Source: an uncultured Dermabacter sp. (GTDB lineage: Bacteria; Actinomycetota; Actinomycetes; Actinomycetales; Dermabacteraceae). From it: DNA of 64,000 nt. Under the pieces are notes generated by a model that searched no databases, was not told where the DNA came from, and was given only the letters and a program-made list of their open reading frames with translations. Numbering within the stretch: position 1 is the first letter of the stretch; every line of letters begins with the position of its first letter. The position numbers and the translations under genes are program-made. The stretch covers positions 62,001 to 126,000 of the forward strand of contig CAMXWV010000007.1 in assembly GCA_947252755.1 (NCBI GenBank). Reading direction: 5' to 3'. Shown piece after piece: positions 20,118-29,400 of the stretch.

Positions 20118-21185
20118 TCACTGATCGCGGGCAGCAGGAGCATGGTTCTGCATCATGTCCTTGACCTCGCCCACCAGCTCCTCGAGCACGTCCTCCAGGA
20201 ACACAGCGCCCACGCTGCGAGCCTCCGGGGAGTCGACGCGGGCCAGGTGCGCGCCGTTGTACTGCATGGCGCGCAGCGCTTCTTCCACGTCGTCATCATC
20301 AGCCACGGACACCACCGCGCGGACTCTCCCCGGGGAGATCACCGAACGGTAGTCATCGTCAGCAGCCCCCGCTGGCAGGATGACATCCTTCAGATGCAGA
20401 TAGCCCACCAGGTCTCCGGCGTCATTGCGCACGCCGATGCGGCTGAAGCCGGTGGCGGCCACAAGCTCTTCGAACTGTTCATGGGTGACGTCATAGCCCA
20501 CGGTGACCACATCCGTCATCGGCACCATGACGTCCTTCGCCTTGTGCGCAGAGAACTGGATGGCGCCGGTGAGCAGACCCTGGTCATCCACGAGCAGGCC
20601 TTCGCGGCGGGACTCGTTGACGATCGCTTCGATCTCTTCCGCCGTGAACTCGCTCTCCACCTCATCGCGCGGCTGGATGCCCACCATCCGCAGCAGGCCG
20701 TTGGCAATAGAGTTCAGCACCCAGATAATCGGCGCGAAGATCCGCGAGAAGAACACCAGCGGCCCGGCGAGCCACAGCACGGCCCCCACCGGCACCGAGA
20801 TCGAAATGTTCTTCGGGATCATCTCGCCGAACACCACGTGAAGGTAGGAAGCGAGCAGAAGAGCCAGCGCAAAGCTGATCGGATGGAGCAGGTGATCGGG
20901 GATGGACAGCATCGTCAGCAGCGGCTCCATCAGGTGCGCGAGCGCAGGCTCCGCAACCGCACCGAGCGTCACTGAGCAGACGGTGATGCCGAATTGAGCG
21001 GTGGCGAGCATGATCGACATGTGCTGGATTGCCCACATGGACACGGAGGCGCGGCGATTGCCCTGCTCCGCCAGCGGTTCGATCTGGCTGCGACGCGCAC
21101 TCATCACCGCGAATTCGGCGCCCACGAAGAACGCATTGCCGAGGAGCATGGCCAGGCCCACCAGCAGGCCAGCGGTATTACTCAT
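20118..21185 (-). CDS. CNNM/CorC-type membrane protein with CBS domains
   Basis: A 355-residue protein. The N-terminal DUF21/CNNM transmembrane domain (FFVGAEFAVMSARRSQIEPL...) spans about residues 1-190. A CBS pair follows (AKDVMVPMTDVVTVGYD..., VVSVADDDDVEEALRAM). Family members act in Mg2+/Co2+ transport or tolerance. It lacks the C-terminal transporter-associated domain seen in its upstream neighbour, with which it overlaps by 8 bases. The pair looks like a diverged tandem duplication that may work as a heterodimer. Confidence 0.85.
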   Translation of the reverse strand: MSNTAGLLVGLAMLLGNAFFVGAEFAVMSARRSQIEPLAEQGNRRASVSMWAIQHMSIMLATAQFGITVCSVTLGAVAEPALAHLMEPLLTMLSIPDHLLHPISFALALLLASYLHVVFGEMIPKNISISVPVGAVLWLAGPLVFFSRIFAPIIWVLNSIANGLLRMVGIQPRDEVESEFTAEEIEAIVNESRREGLLVDDQGLLTGAIQFSAHKAKDVMVPMTDVVTVGYDVTHEQFEELVAATGFSRIGVRNDAGDLVGYLHLKDVILPAGAADDDYRSVISPGRVRAVVSVADDDDVEEALRAMQYNGAHLARVDSPEARSVGAVFLEDVLEELVGEVKDMMQNHAPAARDQ

Positions 21186-22518
21186 CCTCGTCCTCCTCAG
21201 CAGCCGGCTGCGCCACCAGCAGGGCCGGGTCGAGCACGGTCAGGCGCACCTGGTCCACGCGCCGGCCATCCATGGAGAGAACATCCAGGCGCAGGCCGTC
21301 CGTGTCGATCGAATCACCCACCTGGGGGATGCGACCCAGGGTCTCCATGACCAGGCCGCCCAGAGTGTCATAGAACGGGGATTCGGGAACGATCACGCCG
21401 AGTTCGCGGCGGATCTCGTCGGGGCGCATCAGCGCGCTGACCGTCCAGTCGTTCTCCCCCGCCACAAAGCGCTCGGGCTCATCGGTGTCGTGCTCGTCGC
21501 TCACTTCGCCCACGATCTCTTCGATGACGTCCTCTAGGGTGACGATTCCGGCGGTGCCGCCGTACTCATCGATCACCACGGCAATCTGCGCGCCGGCTGC
21601 TCGAAGGTCCACCATCAGCGAATCCAGCGGCACCGTGTCCGGCACGGTCAGCGGTTCGGTCATCAGCTCACGCACACTGGTGGATGCGCGCTCGGCCCGG
21701 GGCACCTGCATGGCTTGGCGCACCTGCACCACGCCCACCACGTCATCCTCACTGTCCTCAATCACGGGGAAGCGGGAGTGGCCGGATTCTCGGGTCAGGG
21801 CGAGCACGTCATCCGCAGTGCCGGTCACGTCGATCGAAAGCATATGGCCGCGGTGGGTCATCACATCAGCGGCTTCGCGCTCTCGCAGCTGCAGCGTGCG
21901 TGAGAGCAGGATCGCGGTGCCGCGATCCAGGGTGCCCACGCTGGCGGAATGGCGCACCAACGAGTCCAGCTCTGCAGGTGATCGAGCCGCGCTGAGCTCT
22001 TCCTGCGGCTCGATGTTCATCAGCCGCAGGAAGAAGTTTGCGGTGGCGTTGAACATGGCGATGATCGGCTTCAGCGCAATGGTGAACCAGTGCTGCACCG
22101 GAGCCACAACCTTCGCGGTCCCGTACGGGGCCGCAATGGCGAGGTTCTTCGGCAGCAGTTCCCCAAACACCATGGAGAAGGCGTAGCTGAGGACCAATGC
22201 GGCGGTGATGCCAATAACTCCCGCAGCGGTCTGGTCAAGCCCCGCCAGCTGCGCCAGCGGCACCATCAGGGTGGTCAGCGGGTCTTTGACAGCGAAGCCG
22301 AACAGGAGCGTGGTGAGGGTGATGCCCACCTGCGCGCCGGACAGGTTTGTGGAGAGATGGGTGAGCGCCGTCAACACGCGCTGCGCACCGGGCTCCCCCT
22401 CTGAGGCGGCCTTCTCCACCGTGTGCTTATCCAGCGCCACCATAGAGAACTCAGCAGCGACGAACAGGGCGGTGCCAAGGGTGAGCAGAACGCCCACGAG
22501 CAGCAGGATCCACGTCAT
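21178..22518 (-). CDS. CNNM/CorC-type membrane protein with CBS and CorC_HlyC domains
   Basis: A 446-residue protein with the full architecture: DUF21 membrane domain (LFVAAEFSMVALDKHTVEKAA), a CBS pair around 220-345 ending in AVVIDEYGGTAGIVTLEDVIEEIVGEV, and a C-terminal CorC_HlyC domain (WTVSALMRPDEIRREL...) ending in an acidic EEDEDE tail. Predicted role is divalent cation efflux or tolerance. A possible -10 (TATAGT, minus strand, 22596-22601) lies upstream. Confidence 0.87.
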   Translation of the reverse strand: MTWILLLVGVLLTLGTALFVAAEFSMVALDKHTVEKAASEGEPGAQRVLTALTHLSTNLSGAQVGITLTTLLFGFAVKDPLTTLMVPLAQLAGLDQTAAGVIGITAALVLSYAFSMVFGELLPKNLAIAAPYGTAKVVAPVQHWFTIALKPIIAMFNATANFFLRLMNIEPQEELSAARSPAELDSLVRHSASVGTLDRGTAILLSRTLQLREREAADVMTHRGHMLSIDVTGTADDVLALTRESGHSRFPVIEDSEDDVVGVVQVRQAMQVPRAERASTSVRELMTEPLTVPDTVPLDSLMVDLRAAGAQIAVVIDEYGGTAGIVTLEDVIEEIVGEVSDEHDTDEPERFVAGENDWTVSALMRPDEIRRELGVIVPESPFYDTLGGLVMETLGRIPQVGDSIDTDGLRLDVLSMDGRRVDQVRLTVLDPALLVAQPAAEEDEDE

Positions 22519-22701
22519 CGAGGCTGGTCACCTCGCGCGGTGATGGTCAGAGGCGCCGCCGAACACGGCCCGGGTGAGTCGTTCATCGTGAGGCCACTAT
22601 ATAGGGGTCGCGGACTCGCGGAACCTGCGTGTGCGGCAGATCAATCCATTCGCCGGTGCGATTCACAGTCGGCGGTGCGCACGGGTGCTTAGAGTTCTGC
22701 C

Positions 22702-23433
22702 ATGACTTCTTCAACAGCAGCACCTCGCGTGGTGGTGGTCGAGGACGAGCTCACCATTGCCCAGACCATCGCCGACCGGCTCTCCGCCGAGGGGTGGCAG
22801 GTGCGCGTGGCCCATGACGGACCGTCCGGGGTGGTGGCCATCTCCCAGGTGAAGCCGGATCTGGTAGTGCTCGATGTGATGCTGCCCGGCTTCGACGGCC
22901 TGGAAGTGTGCCGGCGCATCAACAAAGACCTCCCGATGGGGGTGCTCATGCTCACCGCTCGCGATGACGAGACGGACATGCTGGTGGGCCTGGGCGTGGG
23001 CGCGGATGACTACATGACCAAGCCGTTTTCGATGCGTGAGCTGGTAGCTCGGCTGAAAGCGCTGCTGCGTCGGGTGCAGCGGGGCAACTCCTTGACGGGC
23101 GCGCAGCGCAGTGACCAGCTGACCGTGCTCACGATCGGAGATCTCTCCATTGATCGGGCCTCTCGCCGCGTCACTCGTGCCGGCCAGGAGGCGCACCTCA
23201 CCCCCACCGAATACGATCTGCTGCTCTGCCTGGCGAACACACCGGGCACGGTGCTGTCGCGTGAGCAGCTGCTGGCTGATGTGTGGGACTGGGTGGATGC
23301 CACCGGAACCCGGACCGTCGACTCTCATGTCAAGGCGCTGCGGCGGAAGCTCGGCAGCGATCTGGTGCGCACTGTGCATGGAGTGGGCTACGCGCTGGAG
23401 CCGCCCACAGCGGAACGGGAGCCCTCAGCGTGA
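22702..23433 (+). CDS. OmpR/PhoB-type response regulator
   Basis: A 243-residue regulator. The receiver domain (about 8-120) has the acidic pair in VVEDE, the phospho-acceptor D58 (VVLDVMLPG) and the lysine in MTKPFS. The C-terminal winged helix (about 148-235) has LTPTEYDLL and TVDSHVKALRRKLG. The kinase gene follows with a 4-base overlap, so they form a cognate pair. Target genes cannot be deduced. Confidence 0.92.
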   Translation: MTSSTAAPRVVVVEDELTIAQTIADRLSAEGWQVRVAHDGPSGVVAISQVKPDLVVLDVMLPGFDGLEVCRRINKDLPMGVLMLTARDDETDMLVGLGVGADDYMTKPFSMRELVARLKALLRRVQRGNSLTGAQRSDQLTVLTIGDLSIDRASRRVTRAGQEAHLTPTEYDLLLCLANTPGTVLSREQLLADVWDWVDATGTRTVDSHVKALRRKLGSDLVRTVHGVGYALEPPTAEREPSA

Positions 23434-24506
23434 GGGCTCGCCCCGAGCCGCCTGACGTCACACCGCTGCAGAGCTTCACATCATTCAAAGTGAAGCTCGG
23501 CGTTCTGGTGGCGGCGTCGGTGCTGGTGGCGGCGCTGGTGGCCTGGCTGGGCTCCTCCGCCGGCCTCAACCCGTGGATCATGATCCCGCTGACGATCCTG
23601 GTGGCGCTGATCGTCACCCAAGTGCTTGCGCGCGGCATGACCTCCCCGCTGCGGGAGATGACCGCGGCCGCGCAGGCGATGGCCCAGGGTGATTACGGGC
23701 GGCGGGTGACCACGCGCTCACGCGATGAAGTCGGTCAGCTCGCCCACGCGTTCAACACGATGTCCGCTGATCTTGAGGCAACGGATCTGATGCGCCGTGA
23801 ACTGGTGGCGAATGTCTCCCATGAGCTGCGCACACCGGTGGCGGCGCTGCGCGGTCAGCTGGAGAACATGGCGGACGGTGTGACTCCGCTGTCCACGCAA
23901 ACGGTGGAGGTGGCGCTGTCCGCCACAGAGCGCCTGACCCGCCTGGTCAATCATCTGCTGGACCTGTCCCGCCTGGAAGCAGGGGTATCGACAATCGTGC
24001 CGGAGCCGATCGAGCTGACGCCGTTCCTGCGGGAGATCACGGACACCGCCAGCATGGCGGCAGCGGTGCAGAAGCGCAGCGTGCACTGGCATGTGGAGGT
24101 GGAGCCTGCCGATCTGGTGCTCCACGCGGACCCGGAGCGGATCCGCCAGGTCATCGCGAACCTGCTGGACAACGCCTCCCGCCACTCCCCCGACCAGGGA
24201 GCTATCTCTCTCACCGCGGCTCCGGGCGGACAAGAGACGATCGTGATCGAGGTGCGCGATCAGGGGCCCGGCATCGCGCAGGAGGACCGTGCCAGCGTGT
24301 TCGAACGCTTCGAACGCGGTGGTTCTCCTGACTCCTCAGGCGGCACCGGCCTGGGACTGGCGATTGCGCGGTGGGCGGTCACCCTTCACGGCGGCACAAT
24401 CGAGGTGGTGGATGATCCGAGCCGGGGAGCCTCCGCCCCCTCCTCCACTATCCGTGTCACTCTGCCGACGCATCCGCAGGTCAGCGAGCCTGCACCGGTC
24501 CAGTAA
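23430..24506 (+). CDS. Sensor histidine kinase with minimal extracellular loop
   Basis: From GTG 23430 (GTGA overlap with the regulator) the protein has 358 residues. Two membrane helices (about 22-41 and 47-66) are joined by only about 6 residues, then HAMP, HisKA with H131 (ANVSHELRTP), and HATPase with NLLDNASRHS and GLGLAIARW. With almost no outside domain it probably senses within the membrane or through another protein. The longer frame back to 23283 overlaps the regulator and is not coding. Confidence 0.9.
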   Translation: MRARPEPPDVTPLQSFTSFKVKLGVLVAASVLVAALVAWLGSSAGLNPWIMIPLTILVALIVTQVLARGMTSPLREMTAAAQAMAQGDYGRRVTTRSRDEVGQLAHAFNTMSADLEATDLMRRELVANVSHELRTPVAALRGQLENMADGVTPLSTQTVEVALSATERLTRLVNHLLDLSRLEAGVSTIVPEPIELTPFLREITDTASMAAAVQKRSVHWHVEVEPADLVLHADPERIRQVIANLLDNASRHSPDQGAISLTAAPGGQETIVIEVRDQGPGIAQEDRASVFERFERGGSPDSSGGTGLGLAIARWAVTLHGGTIEVVDDPSRGASAPSSTIRVTLPTHPQVSEPAPVQ

Positions 24507-24667
24507 GCCGTGTGCACGATCGATCGGATCTGCCTTCGTGCAGAGGTGCCCGAGCGCCGAGCAGACCTCTTAGCAAAGGGTTGTTCAATGGCGGACTCAT
24601 CGACGCTCCGGTCCGATATCGTGTTCCCTATTGAGTTCGATCGGAAACGAAAGTTGGCGATCCACCC

Positions 24668-27600
24668 GTGTCACAGCTGACACCGAACGCAGACGCGTCA
24701 GATGCCGCCGAATTCGGCCCTAATCAGTGGCTGGTTGACGAGCTCCACTCCCAGTTCACACAGGACCCCACCAGTGTGGACCCCACGTGGGCCGAGTACT
24801 TCCGATCCCGCGCAGAGGAGGGCGAGTCGGCAGCGGAATCCGAGACTGTGAGCTCACCGGCGCCCACAGCTGCTGAGCCGGCGGAGCCCACGCCGGCAGC
24901 GGCGCCGGCTCCGAATCCCGCAGCCGATCCTTCACAGCAGGAGACCGGAAAGTCCGCATCCACAGCGATGAAGAAGCCTGCACCCACGGCAGCTGGTGCG
25001 GGCGCAGACAAACCGGCTGTGTCCACCACGTCCGATCGCCCAGCGCAGCGCCCGAAGCCCTCTGTTGAGACCGCTCCCGCCGATCCGATTCCCCCGAAGC
25101 CGGTCAAGCTGCGCGGACCAGCGGCCGCCGTGGTCCGCAATATGGACGAATCTCTGACGGTGCCCACCGCCACCAGCGTGCGTGATGTACCGGTGAAGCT
25201 GCTGTTCGACAACCGGATCGTCATCAACAACCATCTCAAGCGCCAGCGCGGCAGCAAAGTGTCCTTCACCCATCTGATCGGCTTCGCCATGGTGGAGGCG
25301 CTGACCGAGCTCGGAGACCTCAACAATGGCTTCGACCTGGTGGACGGCAAGCCCGTGCTGTTGGAGCGAGAAGATGTCAACTTCGGCCTGGCCATTGACA
25401 TGCCCCGCCCAGACGGCAGCCGCGGTCTGGTGGTGCCGAATATCAAGGCCGCTCAGAAGCTCGATTTCCTCGGTTTCTGGAAGGCGTATGAGGATCTGGT
25501 GTCCCGAGCTCGCAGCAACAAGCTGACGATGACGGATTTCGCGGACACGACGGTGACCCTCACCAATCCGGGCGGCATCGGCACAGTCCACTCGATCCCC
25601 CGCCTGATGAAGGGCCAGGGCGTGATCGTGGGCGTGGGGGCGATGGACTATCCCGCCCCGTTCCAGGGTGCGAGCCCCGAGGTGCTCGCTGAGATGGCGG
25701 TGTCCAAGGTCATGACCCTGACCTCCACCTATGACCACCGCATCATCCAGGGGGCAGCGAGCGGCGAGTTCCTGCGCATCATCGCCGACAAACTGCTCGG
25801 CAAGGACGGCTTCTACGACCGCGTGTTCGCCGCGCTGCGCCTGCCGTATGAGCCGATCCGCTGGGTAGCGGACAATCCCATGAAGTCCTCCGCTCAGGAG
25901 CGCTATGCGCACGTCATGGACCTGATCCATGCATTCCGCACCCGCGGCCACCTGATCGCGGACATCGACCCGCTGCAGTACCGTCAGCGCCGCCACCCGG
26001 ATCTGGACGTCGGCACCTATGGCCTCACCCTGTGGGATCTGGACCGTACCTTCCCCACCCGCGGCCTGGGCAACACGGACTCCATGACCCTGCGGGATAT
26101 CCTGGGCGTGCTGCGGGATGCATACTGCCGCACCATCGGCGTGGAGTACATGCACCTGGCAGACCCGGAGGAGCGCCTCTGGCTGCAGGAGCAGATCGAG
26201 CAGCCGCGCGTATCCTTCACCAAAGAGCAGCTCACACACGTGATGGACCGCCTGAACGCTGCGGAGGCGTTCGAGGTGTACCTGCAGACGAAGTTCGTGG
26301 GCCAGAAGCGCTTCTCTCTGGAGGGCGGCGAAGCGGTCATCCCGATGCTGGACTCGATTCTCAGCGATGCCGCCGCAGCGGGGCTCAGCGAAGCGTGCAT
26401 CGGCATGGCCCACCGCGGCCGGCTGAACGTGCTGGCGAACATCGCCGGCAAGAGCTATGAGCAGATCTTCCAGGAGTTCGAAGGCGCGGGCCTGTCCATC
26501 GGCGTCGGCTCCGGTGACGTGAAGTACCACCTGGGCACGGAGGGCTCCTTCACGTCGATGAACGGGGACTCGATCAAGGTGTCCCTTGCCGCAAACCCGA
26601 GCCATCTTGAAGCGGTGAACCCGGTTCTTGAGGGCATTGTGCGCGCTAAGCAGGACCGCATGGACCTTGGCGGCGCTGAATTTCCGGTGCTTCCGATCCT
26701 GATCCACGGCGATGCCGCCTTCGCCGGCCAGGGCGTTGTCACAGAGACCCTGAACCTCTCGGAGCTGCGCGGCTACCGCACGGGCGGCACGATCCACGTG
26801 GTGATCAACAACCAGATCGGCTTCACCACCCTGCCGGATTCCTCCCGCAGTTCGTTCTACTCCACTGACGTGGCCAAAGGCACTCAGCTGCCGATCTTCC
26901 ATGTCAATGGGGATGATCCGGAGGCGTGCGTGCGGGTGGCGGAGCTGGCCTTCCGCTACCGGCAGAAGTTCAACCGCGATGTCATCATCGATATGGTCTG
27001 CTACCGCCGTCGCGGCCACAATGAGGGCGATGACCCGTCGATGACGCAACCGCTGATGTACGAGCTGATCAACGGCAAGCAGAGCGTGCGCACCCTGTTC
27101 ACGCAGACTCTGCTGGAGCGCGGGGACCTCTCCGAGGATGAGCTGCAGGGCGTGATCGACAACTTCAAGCACCATCTTGACCGCGCCTTCCAGCAGACCC
27201 GCGGAACTGCCGCCAGCAGCGACCCGCTGACCAGCATCAAGGGCTTGGAGAAGCCGCTGTCCCAGCAGCGCCCAGTGCCGGATTCAGCGCAGGGTGAGGT
27301 GGACACGGCGGTGCCGGAGAAGACCCTGCAGCTTGTGGGCGACGCGCACGTTTCATCCCCGGAGGCCTTCGAGGTGCACCCGAAGCTGAAGGCGCTGGTG
27401 CAGAAGCGGCGGGAGATGAGCCGCTCCGGTGGCATCGATTGGGCCTACGCGGAGATCCTCGCGTTCGGATCGCTGTTGCTTGACGGCACACCGGTGCGCC
27501 TGGCCGGGCAGGATTCCCGCCGCGGCACGTTCACTCAGCGTCACAGTGTGCTGATCGACCACGAGGATCAGGACACGTACACTCCCCTGCTCCATCTCGG

Positions 27601-28450
27601 GGAGGACCAGGCGAAGTTCTACGTCTATGACTCCTCGCTCTCCGAGTTCGCGGCTCTGGGCTTCGAGTACGGCTACAGTGTGGAGCGCCCGGAGGCACTG
27701 GTGCTGTGGGAAGCGCAGTTCGGCGACTTCGTCAACGGCGCGCAGACGATCATCGACGAGTTCGTCTCCTCTTCGGAGCAGAAGTGGGGACAGCGTTCCA
27801 GCCTGGTCATGCTGCTGCCGCACGGCTACGAAGGTCAGGGTCCCGACCACTCTTCGGGCAGGCCCGAGCGGTTCTTGCAGCTGTGTGCGGAGAACAATAT
27901 GCGCGTGGCGATCCCGTCGACGCCGGCGAACTATTTCCACCTGCTGCGTCGGCAGGCGATGACTGAGCACCGCCGCCCGCTGATCGTGTTCACCCCGAAG
28001 TCGATGCTGCGCAATAAGCTCGCGGTCAGCCAGGTGGAGGACTTCACCAGCGGCTCCTTTGAGCCGGTGATGGCGGATACGACTGTGAACCCGGCGGATG
28101 TCACGCAGGTGCTGCTGTGCTCCGGCAAGGTGTTCTGGGATCTGGTGACTCAGCGCAAGGAGCGCGGTGCGCACCACGTGGCGATTGTTCGGCTGGAGGA
28201 GCTGTACCCGCTGCCGGAGGAGCAGCTGAAGGCTGCGCTTGCTCCGTACCCGAATGCGTCCCTGCGGTGGGTGCAGGAGGAGCCGTCCAACCAGGGCGCG
28301 TGGGCTTACATTGCGGTGAACTTCGCGCAGCACTTGGATCGGCCCACCACGGTGGCCGCCCGGCCTGCATCCGCCTCGCCGGCCGCGGGCTCGATTGCTC
28401 GCCATACCGCCGAGCAGGAGCGGCTCATGAATGACGCATTCGCGCAGTGA
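24668..28450 (+). CDS. kgd: Multifunctional 2-oxoglutarate metabolism enzyme (Kgd)
   Basis: A 1260-residue fusion. The N-terminus has the E1-type motif FGPNQWLVDELHSQFTQDP; an Ala/Pro-rich linker follows to about 150. An E2-like acyltransferase domain with STYDHRIIQGAASGEFL follows, then a complete ThDP-dependent E1 (GMAHRGRLNVL, GDAAFAGQG, YRRRGHNEGDDPSMTQP). It serves as 2-oxoglutarate dehydrogenase E1 and/or decarboxylase in the TCA cycle, as in mycobacteria (about 1230 residues). No lipoyl domain is present, as usual for Kgd. The GTG start at 24668 has no clear ribosome site. Confidence 0.94.
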   Translation: MSQLTPNADASDAAEFGPNQWLVDELHSQFTQDPTSVDPTWAEYFRSRAEEGESAAESETVSSPAPTAAEPAEPTPAAAPAPNPAADPSQQETGKSASTAMKKPAPTAAGAGADKPAVSTTSDRPAQRPKPSVETAPADPIPPKPVKLRGPAAAVVRNMDESLTVPTATSVRDVPVKLLFDNRIVINNHLKRQRGSKVSFTHLIGFAMVEALTELGDLNNGFDLVDGKPVLLEREDVNFGLAIDMPRPDGSRGLVVPNIKAAQKLDFLGFWKAYEDLVSRARSNKLTMTDFADTTVTLTNPGGIGTVHSIPRLMKGQGVIVGVGAMDYPAPFQGASPEVLAEMAVSKVMTLTSTYDHRIIQGAASGEFLRIIADKLLGKDGFYDRVFAALRLPYEPIRWVADNPMKSSAQERYAHVMDLIHAFRTRGHLIADIDPLQYRQRRHPDLDVGTYGLTLWDLDRTFPTRGLGNTDSMTLRDILGVLRDAYCRTIGVEYMHLADPEERLWLQEQIEQPRVSFTKEQLTHVMDRLNAAEAFEVYLQTKFVGQKRFSLEGGEAVIPMLDSILSDAAAAGLSEACIGMAHRGRLNVLANIAGKSYEQIFQEFEGAGLSIGVGSGDVKYHLGTEGSFTSMNGDSIKVSLAANPSHLEAVNPVLEGIVRAKQDRMDLGGAEFPVLPILIHGDAAFAGQGVVTETLNLSELRGYRTGGTIHVVINNQIGFTTLPDSSRSSFYSTDVAKGTQLPIFHVNGDDPEACVRVAELAFRYRQKFNRDVIIDMVCYRRRGHNEGDDPSMTQPLMYELINGKQSVRTLFTQTLLERGDLSEDELQGVIDNFKHHLDRAFQQTRGTAASSDPLTSIKGLEKPLSQQRPVPDSAQGEVDTAVPEKTLQLVGDAHVSSPEAFEVHPKLKALVQKRREMSRSGGIDWAYAEILAFGSLLLDGTPVRLAGQDSRRGTFTQRHSVLIDHEDQDTYTPLLHLGEDQAKFYVYDSSLSEFAALGFEYGYSVERPEALVLWEAQFGDFVNGAQTIIDEFVSSSEQKWGQRSSLVMLLPHGYEGQGPDHSSGRPERFLQLCAENNMRVAIPSTPANYFHLLRRQAMTEHRRPLIVFTPKSMLRNKLAVSQVEDFTSGSFEPVMADTTVNPADVTQVLLCSGKVFWDLVTQRKERGAHHVAIVRLEELYPLPEEQLKAALAPYPNASLRWVQEEPSNQGAWAYIAVNFAQHLDRPTTVAARPASASPAAGSIARHTAEQERLMNDAFAQ

Positions 28451-28502
28451 CGCGCGATAGGGTGAGGGCTCGCCAGCATCGAGGAGCAACGGAGGCTCAA
28501 CT

Positions 28503-29135
28503 GTGACTCAATCGCCTGCTGACCAGCCCGCGGGCACGCCCCGAGTCAGGCTGGTGGCCCTCGGGGATGACATGCTTGCCGGTGTGGGAGACGCGAAGGC
28601 GCTCGGCTGGCTCGGACGAGCCCTTGCCCGTCACAATGACGGCCAGGCACGGGTTGATGCATTCACCGCCGCGAGGCCCCTGGAGACGACCGCACAGCTG
28701 GCAGACCGGTGGCAGGCTGACCTGGAGCGTCTGATCGATCAGGATCCGGAATCCCGCACCGAGCATCGTGTGGTGATCTCGCTGGGCGCAGCAGACATCG
28801 GGGCCGGGGTGTCACTGGCCCGCTCACGATTGAACCTTGCCACGGTGCTCGATGGGCTCGAGCGCTACAAGTTTCCCACGTTCGTGGTGGGCCCGGCGCC
28901 GTCCGTTGACCGGGGCCGCACGAATGCGATCTTCGAGCTGAGCGGCGCATTCCATGATGTATGCGCTCGCCGGCGGATCCCTTACGTGGATCCGGTGGCG
29001 GCACTGATGGATCATGAACAGTACATGGGTGATCTGGCGCGGTCAGACCGGGATATGCCGTCTCAGGTGGGCTACGGCCTGATCGCGTGGCTGGTGCTCC
29101 ATTCGGACTTCTCCGCTTTCCTTCAGCCGCGCTGA
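28503..29135 (+). CDS. SGNH-fold hydrolase-like protein, nucleophile not conserved
   Basis: A 210-residue protein resembling actinobacterial GDSL/SGNH hydrolases: LVALGDDMLAGVGD at block I, VVISLGAADIGAGVS at block III, and a C-terminal block V position. However the GDS Ser is Asp (GDD), block III has GAAD in place of GxND, and no DxxH is visible near the C-terminus (GYGLIAWLVLHSD). It may be catalytically inactive or bind a ligand. GTG at 28503 has GGAGG about 7 bases upstream. It follows kgd by 52 bases. Confidence 0.7.
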   Translation: MTQSPADQPAGTPRVRLVALGDDMLAGVGDAKALGWLGRALARHNDGQARVDAFTAARPLETTAQLADRWQADLERLIDQDPESRTEHRVVISLGAADIGAGVSLARSRLNLATVLDGLERYKFPTFVVGPAPSVDRGRTNAIFELSGAFHDVCARRRIPYVDPVAALMDHEQYMGDLARSDRDMPSQVGYGLIAWLVLHSDFSAFLQPR

Positions 29136-29237
29136 GGAGCTCCCGGTGGCTCGCGGATGCGGGCTCGTTTGCCTGTGCCACAATAGTGGGGTTGCCCGCG
29201 GGCAATCCCTGACCAGACCTGATGGAAGGAGAGCGCG

Positions 29238-29312
29238 ATGAGCAAGCGCGGTCGCAAGCGCAAGGCGCGCCGCAAGAGCGGTGCGAACCACGGCAAGCGC
29301 CCCAACTGCTGA
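29238..29312 (+). CDS. 50S ribosomal protein bL37
   Basis: A 24-codon gene that reads MSKRGRKRKARRKSG, then ANHGKRPNC. The strongly basic make-up and the ANHGKRPN signature match bL37, a small large-subunit protein known from mycobacterial ribosomes and found across actinobacteria. ATG at 29238 is preceded by GGAAGGAGAG, a strong ribosome site, and the gene has its own terminator. It is too short for routine gene finders. Confidence 0.85.
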   Translation: MSKRGRKRKARRKSGANHGKRPNC

Positions 29313-29344
29313 TCGGTGTTCAGCACCGTTCATGTGCCGTTGAA

Positions 29345-29380
29345 CGTTCAGGCCCCGACGTGAATGTCGGGGCCTGAACG
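29345..29380. terminator. Bidirectional terminator between bL37 and rsrA
   Basis: A perfect 15-base-pair stem (29345-29359 with 29366-29380) with loop GTGAAT, followed by TTTGAGA on the plus strand. It lies between two convergent genes and could serve both. Confidence 0.78.
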
Positions 29381-29400
29381 TTTGAGAGCTGATGGGGAGG

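Noticed and set aside
24932..27175. 747-residue open frame antisense to kgd
   Set aside because: Shadow of kgd third-position GC bias; no motif, no ribosome site, and Kgd is certain on the other strand.
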